Shown here one piece after another: positions 7,728-15,867 of a stretch of DNA of 41,296 bases. Origin of the DNA: a virus; the IMG/VR virus record IMGVR_UViG_3300030450_000764, positions 1 to 41,296 of that record; one strand, given 5' to 3'. How positions within the stretch are numbered: the first letter of the stretch is position 1; each line of letters opens with the position of its first letter. A model generated the notes under the pieces. The model was not told where the DNA came from. It saw only the letters and a program-made list of their open reading frames with translations, and ran no database searches. The position numbers and the translations under genes are program-made.

Positions 7728-8969
7728 TTAACCAGCCTCCAATGCTGCGACTTTAGTTTCTAATGCCTTAATTCTATCGTCTTGTCGTTTAATTAAATTA
7801 ACTAAATGAGGTACGAACCTTTCATAAGCAACGTTATCAGGTTCAGGTTCAGACAAAGGAGTCCTTATTGGAGCTCCAGTTTTGTTGTTTGGATCTGGAG
7901 CATAATCAGCAACTTTCCAAGTAACTAATCTTGGATCAATAGCAGCAACTTCTTCTGCAATAAATCCCCAATAACCCCAATCCTTATTCTGACCCTGTGG
8001 GATATTCACTTTAGTATCATCTTGCTGATACCAAGTAGGTCGCATTGTTAATATTTTATCTGCATAACTATCTTGAATAGTTTCTATATTCTTCTTCCAC
8101 TTTCCAGAAGAACTAGAACGACCCATCCCTCCATCTTCAAAGACAAAAACGTTGGCTGATAAACCAGCATTAGTGTTTGAACTATATAAAGAACTATACC
8201 AAACGCCTGAACCAGTTATTCTCAATCTACTAGCTATATCTCCACCGCTAGGTCTAGTTTGAAGTTGAAGACCTCCATCGTCTTTATTTGTCGTATCACT
8301 GCCAGCTGTTAAATATATTGCACAATTTTGATTACCATTCCATCTACCATCAATAATACCTAAAGCATTGTCGGCAGAAGTTCTATTAGCATCCATTATT
8401 AGTGCTGTATATTCATTAGCACTGTTGACAATCTTTACACCAGTTTCACCACCACCAGCCGTACCTCTTATATCAAGTAAAGTTGTAGGCGACTCGATTC
8501 CTATTCCGACTTTTCCATCTGCTTTTATAGAGAATGGAGTACTCCAACTTATTGTGCCATCTGCTGAACCACTTGCTGCTGTTCTGAAATCATATCTACC
8601 ATCATTCATATAAAGATAATTTGCATGTCCACTCCCAATATATTTTCCAGTATCACTGGTATTAACGTAATAATTAACACTTATACCACCTCTATCTTCA
8701 TCGCCACTACCTCTTCCAATAACAGCAAGACCTGTTCCTATTTGTAATGCTCTAAAGTCTCCACCAGTTTTCCAAGATTTAGGTGTAACACCTAATCCCA
8801 TCTCGCCATTTGAATTAATAAGCGCTCTTGAAACCCCCGCTGTAGAGGCATGTATCTCGTCAGACGCATAATAGACTCCGCTGTTTGCGTCTGTTCCTCT
8901 TACGCTTGGACTGCCCGCAGATCCGTCTACTGATGCTATTCCTGTTGAACCATTAATCGTTATTGCCAT
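7728..8969 (-). CDS. Tail fiber with C-terminal S74 intramolecular chaperone
   Basis: A 413-residue fiber. Residues 1-284 carry repeats of the GxGTxxP/GIGIESPTTLLDIRG type found in fiber shafts. Residues 285-413 look like a peptidase S74 domain: SSSSGKWKKNI at the processing site, then MRPTWYQ, WGFIAEEVAAIDP, YERFVPHLVNLIK and a terminal coiled coil RIKALETKVAALEAG. In endosialidase-type proteins this domain helps the fiber trimerise and then cuts itself off at a serine, using a Ser/Lys pair. The serine cluster 285-288 and K290/K292 are the likely active site. The mature fiber would then be about 285 residues. Confidence 0.9.
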   Translation of the reverse strand: MAITINGSTGIASVDGSAGSPSVRGTDANSGVYYASDEIHASTAGVSRALINSNGEMGLGVTPKSWKTGGDFRALQIGTGLAVIGRGSGDEDRGGISVNYYVNTSDTGKYIGSGHANYLYMNDGRYDFRTAASGSADGTISWSTPFSIKADGKVGIGIESPTTLLDIRGTAGGGETGVKIVNSANEYTALIMDANRTSADNALGIIDGRWNGNQNCAIYLTAGSDTTNKDDGGLQLQTRPSGGDIASRLRITGSGVWYSSLYSSNTNAGLSANVFVFEDGGMGRSSSSGKWKKNIETIQDSYADKILTMRPTWYQQDDTKVNIPQGQNKDWGYWGFIAEEVAAIDPRLVTWKVADYAPDPNNKTGAPIRTPLSEPEPDNVAYERFVPHLVNLIKRQDDRIKALETKVAALEAG

Positions 8970-8970
8970 A

Positions 8971-9564
8971 TCAAACGATTGCCCATGATGACGTTGAAGG
9001 TATTGTAACCGTTACTCCTGAATTTATCACTATCACGCCAAAGCTGCCAACACCACGAGACGCGGTCAAAGTATAACTATGAGTCACAGCGAGTTGATTC
9101 TCCCAGAAAACAGCATTATCTCCATTGTTACCACCTGTTGCACCTTGACCTGAGCCGACATCAGACCAAGAACCATTTTTATACGCTTCCACCTCATGTT
9201 CAGTGCTGTTATATCTCAGATCCCCGTTCGTTGCGCTACCTGGCCTTTGTGCTGTAGTTCCTGATGGCAACTGGATTGAACCAGTGGAATTAAATATAAC
9301 TTCGCCTGTAAATGTTGCTCCAGCTAATAAAGCAAGACCTAAGTTTGCTGCATTACTTGCTCCAATTTCCAGCCACGCATTATTGGCCCCATTCCTCATC
9401 TTGAGGAGATTATTACTTGTATCTAACCACAGCATATAAGCCACAGTTGTTGACGGTGCTGATGACCCAGAGTTCAGCGATTGGATTGCGCCAAGAGCAT
9501 TATTAAGGTCACTACGGACAGCCGAACCTGAACCATTTGAGAGGATATAGTCGTGTTGGGAAAT
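8971..9564 (-). CDS. Tail fiber protein with probable ATT start
   Basis: With the start placed at ATT (9562-9564), the protein is 197 residues and begins (M)SQHDYILSNGSGSAVRSDL. That matches fiber proteins I recall from marine phages, which begin MSQHDY. The usual start codons lie 40 codons later (GTG at 9444, then ATG at 9435) and would remove this conserved part. A perfect Shine-Dalgarno GGAGGT lies 7 bases before the ATT, and the frame is open only back to a TGA just upstream. The C-terminus (WENQLAVTHSYTL..VIVINSGVTVTIPS) shares the terminal pattern of 3002-4072. Either ATT is a real rare start codon or the ATG was lost by mutation or sequencing error. Confidence 0.82.
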   Translation of the reverse strand: MSQHDYILSNGSGSAVRSDLNNALGAIQSLNSGSSAPSTTVAYMLWLDTSNNLLKMRNGANNAWLEIGASNAANLGLALLAGATFTGEVIFNSTGSIQLPSGTTAQRPGSATNGDLRYNSTEHEVEAYKNGSWSDVGSGQGATGGNNGDNAVFWENQLAVTHSYTLTASRGVGSFGVIVINSGVTVTIPSTSSWAIV

Positions 9565-9570
9565 TTTTCT

Positions 9571-9576
9571 ACCTCC
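9571..9576 (-). promoter_or_regulatory. Shine-Dalgarno that sets the ATT start
   Basis: GGAGGT on the minus strand, 7 bases upstream of ATT at 9564. It is the best Shine-Dalgarno match near this gene. It is too far from the GTG at 9444 or the ATG at 9435 to serve them, so it supports initiation at ATT. Confidence 0.75.
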
Positions 9577-9590
9577 AGTTCATCATTAGT

Positions 9591-12500
9591 TTAAGCCCCT
9601 CTGCCATAACCGACAGCAGTCCAAGAGAAGTTCTTGTTAATTCCTGAACCTCCTGAGTTCTTCAAGGTTACAGTAAATTGCGTTCCTGTAACAGTTCCCA
9701 TGTCGATGTAATCACCGCTAGAAAGTCCATGAACAATAACAGAAACACTTGGCAAATAGGCTGTTGTGCTTCCACCTAGATCAGAAGTTCCTGTCCAGAA
9801 AGGCTTGGTGAAAGTTATCGTTTTAGCAGAAGTAGTACTAGCAACAACTCCGTTACTATGTTCAGTCCTTTGATCGAATCTTGCTTCATAACCTAGCTGG
9901 TCAATTAAAATATTCTCCGTTGTATCTCCGCTTGTTAAATCTGTTTTGAACTGGAATCCTCTACCGCTAAATGTTCCATTCTTTAGCGATACCCAAGAGC
10001 CCCAAGTGGGCGAACTACTTGGATTATCATTGGTTGCACGAATAGAAAGAGAAGCGTTTACATCATCAATGATGTCACCGTCCCAGTCTGACCTTGCATC
10101 AACGTCGGGCCAAACATCCATCAAATCACTTGGTCTTATTCCTCTAGTTACAAAATAGCGTTGGACATCTAAAGCAAAGACACCGCCTAAATCTAAAGTG
10201 TCATCGAAAGTATAAGAACCTGTACTGTTTATATCCCCACCGCTTGAAGTTAACTGAAGGGCATCAAGAGTAGCGTCATATTCTGTATTTGTCTTACTTC
10301 CTGCAAATGGTGTTGGACTGATTTGATCATCCCTTTGATTCTTAACTAATAGCGTTTCTGCTTTTTGTGCTGTTGTTTGGATAACTATGCTTGTGGCATT
10401 TGTACTGAAGTTTCCAGAATCATCGGCAAATTTAACTAATGTCTCTCCTGTTAATTTAGGGATTATTACCTCTGTAGAAGCACCAGCAATCGCATCAATA
10501 AGATCAATAGAGTTGTTCCATGTTCCAGTGCCATCGGTCAGACCTGAATGACGAATATGAACTTTACCTCCTACTTTTACATCAAGAGCCGTTGTCTGGT
10601 CCCATTTAAGCCTTCCTGAGTTCGGGCTAATATCTTCAAAGGTTAAATTGGCAACATCACCAGGAACAGCCGTTTTTCCTAATAAATTGAAAGTATTAGT
10701 AGAGAACGGACTTGCAAATCCTAAATGATTCGTCGCTTGTATTTGTGTTTTTAAAGTCCCAACTCTTAACCTTTCTATTCTTATAGCAGTAGAAGTTTCT
10801 CTAATTGTTGTCCAGTTATCATCATTTAACTGATAACTAATTATATATTCAGAAGCAGCACCGTTAGCTGGTGGCGACCAATCTAATTCAAAGGCTGTTT
10901 TTATACTTTGACCGTCTTGATATAAATGCTCTTCACCCGTAACATTAGTAACAGCCTCAGGAACAATGCTTAAATTACTAATATCAGGGACGGATATTGC
11001 TTGGTCACGGTCTACTGCATCGTAGATGCTACTGTTGTAAGCTATTGCTGAAACGGAGTAAGAAGCATTGCTGCCTTCTGATATTTGTAAAACTCTGAAC
11101 TGTTGATATTTAATATCATCTGTTTCAATCATCCATACTGATTGCACATTAGGAGTTTCCGAGAAGGCAGAAGAAAGTGTAATTGTAGTCCCACTAATTG
11201 ACTGAACATCTTTCTTTTCTATTAATCCAGAAGGTAAAATAACAGAACATTTTGGATTGTTTGCTAAATCTATTGAGCCTAAATCTGTATCACTATCAGC
11301 ATCAAATATAGTTGTAGAAGTAACAGAAGAAATCCTACCGCTCCTTCTTTTTCCACTCCTTACTGGATCTGCAATATCTATAACCATCCCAGGGGATAGA
11401 ATTATCCCACTTTCTAAAGCAACCCCAAAGGTAACTGTTTCAGTTAAATTCTGTTCGCTAAGTAATAACCATTCACCAAATCTGTGCGCTTGTCCTTGTG
11501 AATAACACCCGACTGCTTTTGTCGCTTTATTTATAACTCCGTAGTTACTAATTCCATCAGCATCTTCAACATATTCATGCTGAACTTCTCCTAATAAACC
11601 ATAGTCTTGCCATGCAACGGTACAAGTTGTGTGCCTAGATTTCTGAGAGGAGCCTGTATAAGTAAACATCCCGTTAATCACATTCGATGGACTTAAGACA
11701 TATTGACTATCGGACGGACTATCTTGATTAAGGATAAACGCGCCAGCTCCGTAATAACTAATTCCCCTAAAAGCAGAAGAAAGCTCGTTAATTGCGTCAA
11801 AGATCTCAGACCTTGAGTGCATATATAAATTCAAAGAGAATCGTGGCTCTGTTCCTCCTTTTCCATCTGGGACCAATTCATTGCAATATTTCGAGCATGT
11901 ATAAAAATCCCACTTATCAAGTGAAGCTGTAGGGATCGACGCCCCATAACGAGTCGATGTCATAAGATCCCATAAACACCAAGCAGGATCTGAACACCAT
12001 TGAGCAGAACCAAACGAACCATTCCAAATACCTGAATAAGTGACTCTCCCTGTGTTTGAGTCAACAGAAGCATTAGACGGAAGTTGTATCTTTATGCCCT
12101 TAATGTGATAACGCCTTTGAGGGATCCCATTAAAGCTTCTTGAATCAAACCTTAAATAGCACAGGGCAGAATTAGGATATCTGAACTTTTCATCAATAAT
12201 TTCGGTATAGCTTGCCCATGTTGTTACCGTTTGATTTTTTGTTGTTTGATTATCTGCGGTAACTCTTACTAATTTAATATCTACAGGGAACGCACCTGTC
12301 AACGCAATCATATAATCTCGCTTATAAGAGTTGCTACTTTTACCGCTAAAGTTTGCATTTGCAACAGTGTTGTAGCCTCCTCCGTTGTACTGAATATCAA
12401 TTCTACACTGAACGGAATTGCCATTAACATCTCCGTTATCCTGGAACTTCTGTAAACTTGGGAGGCTTATTGTAACTCTTACTCTATCGATTGTCGTATC

Positions 12501-13289
12501 TGTAATTTGTCTTATAACAGGACTCGCATTTGTAACATTTAAACTAACATTTACTTCTCTTTGACTGCCTATTGATCGACTTATATAAGATTGGGCTTGT
12601 GTTCCTGTTTTTGTTTCGAGAACATAGCCTTCAAAATTAGAACTGCCATCACTACTTTTCAGCGGTGTTCCGTCTAAATAAATCCCCTTTTCATTATCAA
12701 CAATCCCACCGATTTCACCTTCACAGAGTAGATCAATAACTTCTACACGTTGAAAACTTTGAAGTGTGTCGTCTGCTTCAACAGGAGTATGACCGCCGCC
12801 ACCTTTTGATCCTCCGCCACCAGAGCCACGGATCCCTAGTCCAAGACCTGCATTGTGGACTCTAATGTTCTCAGCAATAAATGTATGTTGATTCTCAACC
12901 GTTAAGTTGTAAACAGTACCGACTCCTATCTTTTTCTTTTCTATTAATGGAACTAAATGATTATTCTGATTAACTACACAGTCGTCTTCTTTAAGAGTTC
13001 CAACCCCGACAAAAGCATTGAATTGATTTAAGACCCAATGGTTAGGCGTAGCTGTAAAAGAATCACCGCCCCAAAACTTGAACCACCAAATCTCTTCTTC
13101 TTCATGCTGATGTACTTTTAAGACCTTTGCTTCATGTATTTTTCCTTGATCATCAAAACTTAAAACAATATCGCCTTCAAAAATTGAATTAATTTCCTTA
13201 TAGCCATTCGGGACTGATACGCGAGTAGTGCCAATAAAACACCCTCCTCCTGCTCCAGCAATATTTGGTTTAGTTATTGAATTAGTCAT
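9591..13289 (-). CDS. J: Tail tip attachment protein (lambda J-like) with N-terminal Hint domain
   Basis: A 1232-residue central tip protein. After a 16-residue leader, residues 17-146 are an intein-like Hint domain (separate entry). Next comes a glycine-rich linker and the lambda J-type start GGHTPVEADDTLQSFQRVEV, followed by IDLLCEGEIGGIV. The middle (about 430-720) is the phage-tail/J core. A fibronectin III-like domain (about 770-865, WSPPANGAASEYIISYQLND) and a beta-rich C-terminus follow. Lambda J contacts the receptor and closes the tail tip. The ATG overlaps the stop of the I-like gene (ATGA). If the Hint domain cuts itself out, the mature protein would start at Ala147 and be 1086 residues. 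Confidence 0.92.
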   Translation of the reverse strand: MTNSITKPNIAGAGGGCFIGTTRVSVPNGYKEINSIFEGDIVLSFDDQGKIHEAKVLKVHQHEEEEIWWFKFWGGDSFTATPNHWVLNQFNAFVGVGTLKEDDCVVNQNNHLVPLIEKKKIGVGTVYNLTVENQHTFIAENIRVHNAGLGLGIRGSGGGGSKGGGGHTPVEADDTLQSFQRVEVIDLLCEGEIGGIVDNEKGIYLDGTPLKSSDGSSNFEGYVLETKTGTQAQSYISRSIGSQREVNVSLNVTNASPVIRQITDTTIDRVRVTISLPSLQKFQDNGDVNGNSVQCRIDIQYNGGGYNTVANANFSGKSSNSYKRDYMIALTGAFPVDIKLVRVTADNQTTKNQTVTTWASYTEIIDEKFRYPNSALCYLRFDSRSFNGIPQRRYHIKGIKIQLPSNASVDSNTGRVTYSGIWNGSFGSAQWCSDPAWCLWDLMTSTRYGASIPTASLDKWDFYTCSKYCNELVPDGKGGTEPRFSLNLYMHSRSEIFDAINELSSAFRGISYYGAGAFILNQDSPSDSQYVLSPSNVINGMFTYTGSSQKSRHTTCTVAWQDYGLLGEVQHEYVEDADGISNYGVINKATKAVGCYSQGQAHRFGEWLLLSEQNLTETVTFGVALESGIILSPGMVIDIADPVRSGKRRSGRISSVTSTTIFDADSDTDLGSIDLANNPKCSVILPSGLIEKKDVQSISGTTITLSSAFSETPNVQSVWMIETDDIKYQQFRVLQISEGSNASYSVSAIAYNSSIYDAVDRDQAISVPDISNLSIVPEAVTNVTGEEHLYQDGQSIKTAFELDWSPPANGAASEYIISYQLNDDNWTTIRETSTAIRIERLRVGTLKTQIQATNHLGFASPFSTNTFNLLGKTAVPGDVANLTFEDISPNSGRLKWDQTTALDVKVGGKVHIRHSGLTDGTGTWNNSIDLIDAIAGASTEVIIPKLTGETLVKFADDSGNFSTNATSIVIQTTAQKAETLLVKNQRDDQISPTPFAGSKTNTEYDATLDALQLTSSGGDINSTGSYTFDDTLDLGGVFALDVQRYFVTRGIRPSDLMDVWPDVDARSDWDGDIIDDVNASLSIRATNDNPSSSPTWGSWVSLKNGTFSGRGFQFKTDLTSGDTTENILIDQLGYEARFDQRTEHSNGVVASTTSAKTITFTKPFWTGTSDLGGSTTAYLPSVSVIVHGLSSGDYIDMGTVTGTQFTVTLKNSGGSGINKNFSWTAVGYGRGA
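12852..13241 (-). other. Hint (bacterial intein-like, BIL-type) domain in J, residues 17-146
   Basis: A 130-residue self-processing domain. Block A: Cys17 in CFIGTTRVSVPNG. Block B: SFTATPNHWVL with the TPxH histidine. Block F: VYNLTVENQHTFIAENIRVHN, ending His145-Asn146. The next residue is Ala147, not Cys, Ser or Thr, so standard splicing lacks its +1 nucleophile. This is the BIL pattern, in which Asn cyclisation and thioester hydrolysis cut the protein rather than join it. There is no homing endonuclease. Glycine-rich sequence flanks both edges (GAGGG before, GLGLG after). Expected outcome: autoproteolysis that trims the tip protein. Confidence 0.85.
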
Positions 13290-13924
13290 GCGTCAAAGGT
13301 ATCTAAGCCAGCGCTTAGGACAGCACTTCCAACAAAGCATTTACCGTAAATAATTGGTATTGGTCCACCTTGTCCTGTTGTTTGTTGAATCCCACTAAAT
13401 GAAAAACTCTGTAATCTACTTGCTTCTGGCGGAGCCTGTGGGACTGGCGTCAACATTTGAGCAATACCACCAAGCATTAATGCAACACCCATTGTTCCGA
13501 CCATTGTTCCAATAGAGATGCCTGCCCCAATTCCAAAAGTTCCAATAGTTGCACCACCAAAACCTCCAGCGAATCCTGCCGCGCCTATTCCTCCTGTCAT
13601 AACTACGGCTGCGACCATAAAAGCACCTACAACAAATCGCCCAAAGCCACCAGAGCCAGCAAGGACAGGGGTTATATGAAAAACATCCTTCTCACTCCAA
13701 GGATGAAAAAGAGTTTCTATATTATCTTCTCCCACTTCAGTCTCCCCCAACAGAACTTTGTAAACGATCCCATCTTGTCCGCTGTTAACAATCCATTTAT
13801 CCAGACCTGCGAAATTTGCACATAAAGCTTTTAGAGCTTCTGCCGGATTAAAAACATCAAGCTCGAACGTTCCTTGACCTCCGAGCCTCTCTTTTAATGC
13901 ACCGTAGACTTTAACGACTTTCAT
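13286..13924 (-). CDS. I: Tail assembly protein, lambda I-like
   Basis: A 212-residue protein. The N-terminal half (KVVKVYGALKERLGGQGTFE, then ALKALCANF, LFHPWSEKDVFHITPVLAGSG) is the lambda I family ubiquitin-like domain. A glycine-rich hydrophobic segment follows (MVAAVVMTGGIGAAGFAGG) and a tail ending with PIPIIYGKCFVGS. It overlaps J by ATGA and the K-like gene by 14 bases, the same order as in lambda. Lambda I acts with K, L and J in tip assembly. Confidence 0.88.
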   Translation of the reverse strand: MKVVKVYGALKERLGGQGTFELDVFNPAEALKALCANFAGLDKWIVNSGQDGIVYKVLLGETEVGEDNIETLFHPWSEKDVFHITPVLAGSGGFGRFVVGAFMVAAVVMTGGIGAAGFAGGFGGATIGTFGIGAGISIGTMVGTMGVALMLGGIAQMLTPVPQAPPEASRLQSFSFSGIQQTTGQGGPIPIIYGKCFVGSAVLSAGLDTFDA

Positions 13925-14630
13925 GCCTTAATACCTTTGCCGTCATCTTATGATAATAGCCTCCCCATTTATAAACATCCCTACTCGATAAACGGTTATG
14001 GACATGATGCAAAATTAGATTTTCGCCAATGTAAATTGCTGCGTGATTGGGAACAAGACTATCTATATTCATAAGGATCATGTCTCCATATTGAATATTT
14101 TCTAGCTTTATTTCTTTCATCCCCTCTCTCTCAAAATTATCAGCATATAAATTCTCCCCTTTATGCCACCAGTCATCTTGTCTGTTGTACTCTCTAAACT
14201 TGATACCTAGCTCTTTTTCATACCAATCTTTGCAGAGCGTATAGCAGTCAACTATTCCATGCGCCCACTGCCTTCCTACATAAGGAAGTTTAAAACCAGA
14301 CGGCTCGTAATAGCCCCATTTTTCAGTTTTAGGATTAACAATGAACCAAGGGAGATCACTTCTTTCACAGGCGACCTTATCTGCTTCACTTGGATTTTGA
14401 TTTGTTACTGGATGTGAATGAATAACTGCCACAATTTCACCTTGGTTTTCACATTTTAAATAATCATTTGGGTCCAGACAAAAGTGCAACTCTGGTTCCT
14501 CAGCAATATTCTCGCAACGAAAATATCTTTCTCGACCTTTAACAATATGAACAAGCCCGACACTTTCTCTAGGATCTTCTTGCTTCGCATGTTCCAAAGC
14601 TTGCTTTTTTATCTCTTCACTTATCTTCAT
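13911..14630 (-). CDS. K: Tail tip peptidase, lambda K-like (JAB + NlpC/P60)
   Basis: A 239-residue two-domain hydrolase. Residues 1-110 are a JAB/MPN-type domain with Glu22, the HSHP motif (His71, His73), Ser81 and Asp84, the usual zinc ligands. Residues 120-239 are an NlpC/P60 cysteine peptidase with HGIVDCYTLC (Cys129), YGDMILM and NHAAIYIG (His196). In lambda-like phages this protein is needed to assemble the tip and is thought to cut cell-wall peptide during DNA entry. It is the only clear peptidoglycan-type hydrolase in the genome. Its start overlaps the L-like gene stop. Confidence 0.92.
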   Translation of the reverse strand: MKISEEIKKQALEHAKQEDPRESVGLVHIVKGRERYFRCENIAEEPELHFCLDPNDYLKCENQGEIVAVIHSHPVTNQNPSEADKVACERSDLPWFIVNPKTEKWGYYEPSGFKLPYVGRQWAHGIVDCYTLCKDWYEKELGIKFREYNRQDDWWHKGENLYADNFEREGMKEIKLENIQYGDMILMNIDSLVPNHAAIYIGENLILHHVHNRLSSRDVYKWGGYYHKMTAKVLRHESR

Positions 14631-15520
14631 CGGATTTTTCCTGCACTTGGGAATGATCCGAAAGGTAATTCAGCATTATTGCCAAAGCGAAGCTTGCAGC
14701 TAGTCAAACGCTTGCCGCAACGGTCTGTCGCTAGAGACCCCGTAGGATCATCGTCCGCGTTCCAATAATTACTACCTGAATAACTACATTCAGAGCTGCG
14801 ATATTCCCACTGACAAACGTTTGCTATTAGCTGCCTCTTCGGTATGAATTGCCCCGCCAGGTCGAACTTTGAAGCCAATTCAAACTGAACAATATCTCTG
14901 TTCTCTGTGTCTTTTCTGTCGATATACCAAATTTCTATAGGCCACTGGCAATTAGGGTCCGCCGTTGTTTCACCATCAAGGAATTTTTTTAGTGTGCGTA
15001 TTCGTCTTACCTCTGCTCCAGTTAAATCATTATGAGCAGTTACAGCATTAACATTTAATAAAAGAGCTGTTATTAATCCGTCTGTATTTGCAACCGTAAG
15101 ATTGGGCCTTGGTAATGATCCAGACGATGTTTGTTCAAATCCTTCGGCTTTTATTGCTAATGAATTATATGTATTTCCATCCCAGACAATTCCACCTGTA
15201 AGAGCTGCATTACACCCATTATGCCAACGGGTAATATTTGAACTTCCATGCAAAGAATTATCGAGCCTTAGTTCAAAAAGTTCAACAATTGCACTGGGAG
15301 CAAGGACAGAAAGATCAGCATAAACGCTACTGATTGCCTTCCAAGTAACAGTATTATCAGTCGCTTCGATTCCTATATCTGTAGGCCAAACAGGTTCGGA
15401 TCCTGCACTTGTCCCTGCTGTAACGCATTTAAAAAATAGCCCTGTGACCTGATCAGTCGCAGCTCTTCTTACATCTCCTAATGAATAGGCTGTTGAGGCT
15501 GTCCATGATGCAATTGCCAT
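14627..15520 (-). CDS. L: Minor tail protein, lambda L-like, with extra N-terminal domain
   Basis: A 297-residue protein. Residues 70-297 match lambda L: FELRLDNSLHGSSNITRWHN, then a C-terminal iron-sulphur region with Cys236, Cys245, Cys268 and Cys275 and the LPFGSFPSAGKIR end. Residues 1-65 are an added beta domain (WTASTAYSLGDVRRA ... GTSAGSEPVWPTDIG ... TVTWKAI). That resembles carbohydrate-binding-like modules found in phage tail proteins. Lambda L is about 232 residues, so the length difference fits this fusion. The gene overlaps K by four bases. Confident for L; the added domain's role is inferred. Confidence 0.9.
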   Translation of the reverse strand: MAIASWTASTAYSLGDVRRAATDQVTGLFFKCVTAGTSAGSEPVWPTDIGIEATDNTVTWKAISSVYADLSVLAPSAIVELFELRLDNSLHGSSNITRWHNGCNAALTGGIVWDGNTYNSLAIKAEGFEQTSSGSLPRPNLTVANTDGLITALLLNVNAVTAHNDLTGAEVRRIRTLKKFLDGETTADPNCQWPIEIWYIDRKDTENRDIVQFELASKFDLAGQFIPKRQLIANVCQWEYRSSECSYSGSNYWNADDDPTGSLATDRCGKRLTSCKLRFGNNAELPFGSFPSAGKIR

Positions 15521-15523
15521 TTC

Positions 15524-15865
15524 TTACGGCTCCGCTACTTGTTCAAATGTTGCTTGAATCGTTGCTCTGTTTTTATAAGGGATAGTTTTACCCCAACTGG
15601 TACAAACAAACTTTGATGCGCTGCTTTCCCCTGGAGCAGTCCAATCGAAAGATTCGCTTCCGGCTCTTGCGTCCAAAAAATCAGAAATCGTGTCAGCATC
15701 CGTTTCGCTGATATTCGTCCATTTCGGATTGTATTTTTTCAAATTTTGATTCAGGCCAAAAACTGTCCTCATGGAATATCCGTCACCAAATTGAACTTGT
15801 CTTACATTTGGTTTGCTGTTTTTCCTTAATCCATAATCGGGGGTAATGCTTGGGAAAGTTGCCAT
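15524..15865 (-). CDS. M: Minor tail protein, lambda M-like
   Basis: A 113-residue protein starting MATFPSITPDYGLRKNSKPN, then VQFGDGYSMR and, near the C-terminus, WTAPGESSASKFVC and ATIQATFEQV. This is the lambda M/phage minor tail family, which joins the tail tip to the tape-measure end. It sits between the tape measure and L, in the lambda order, with gaps of two or three bases. Confidence 0.9.
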   Translation of the reverse strand: MATFPSITPDYGLRKNSKPNVRQVQFGDGYSMRTVFGLNQNLKKYNPKWTNISETDADTISDFLDARAGSESFDWTAPGESSASKFVCTSWGKTIPYKNRATIQATFEQVAEP

Positions 15866-15867
15866 AA

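Noticed and set aside
12852-13241. Splicing-competent intein with homing endonuclease
   Set aside because: The domain is only 130 residues, lacks endonuclease motifs, and the +1 residue is Ala, so standard splicing is not expected.
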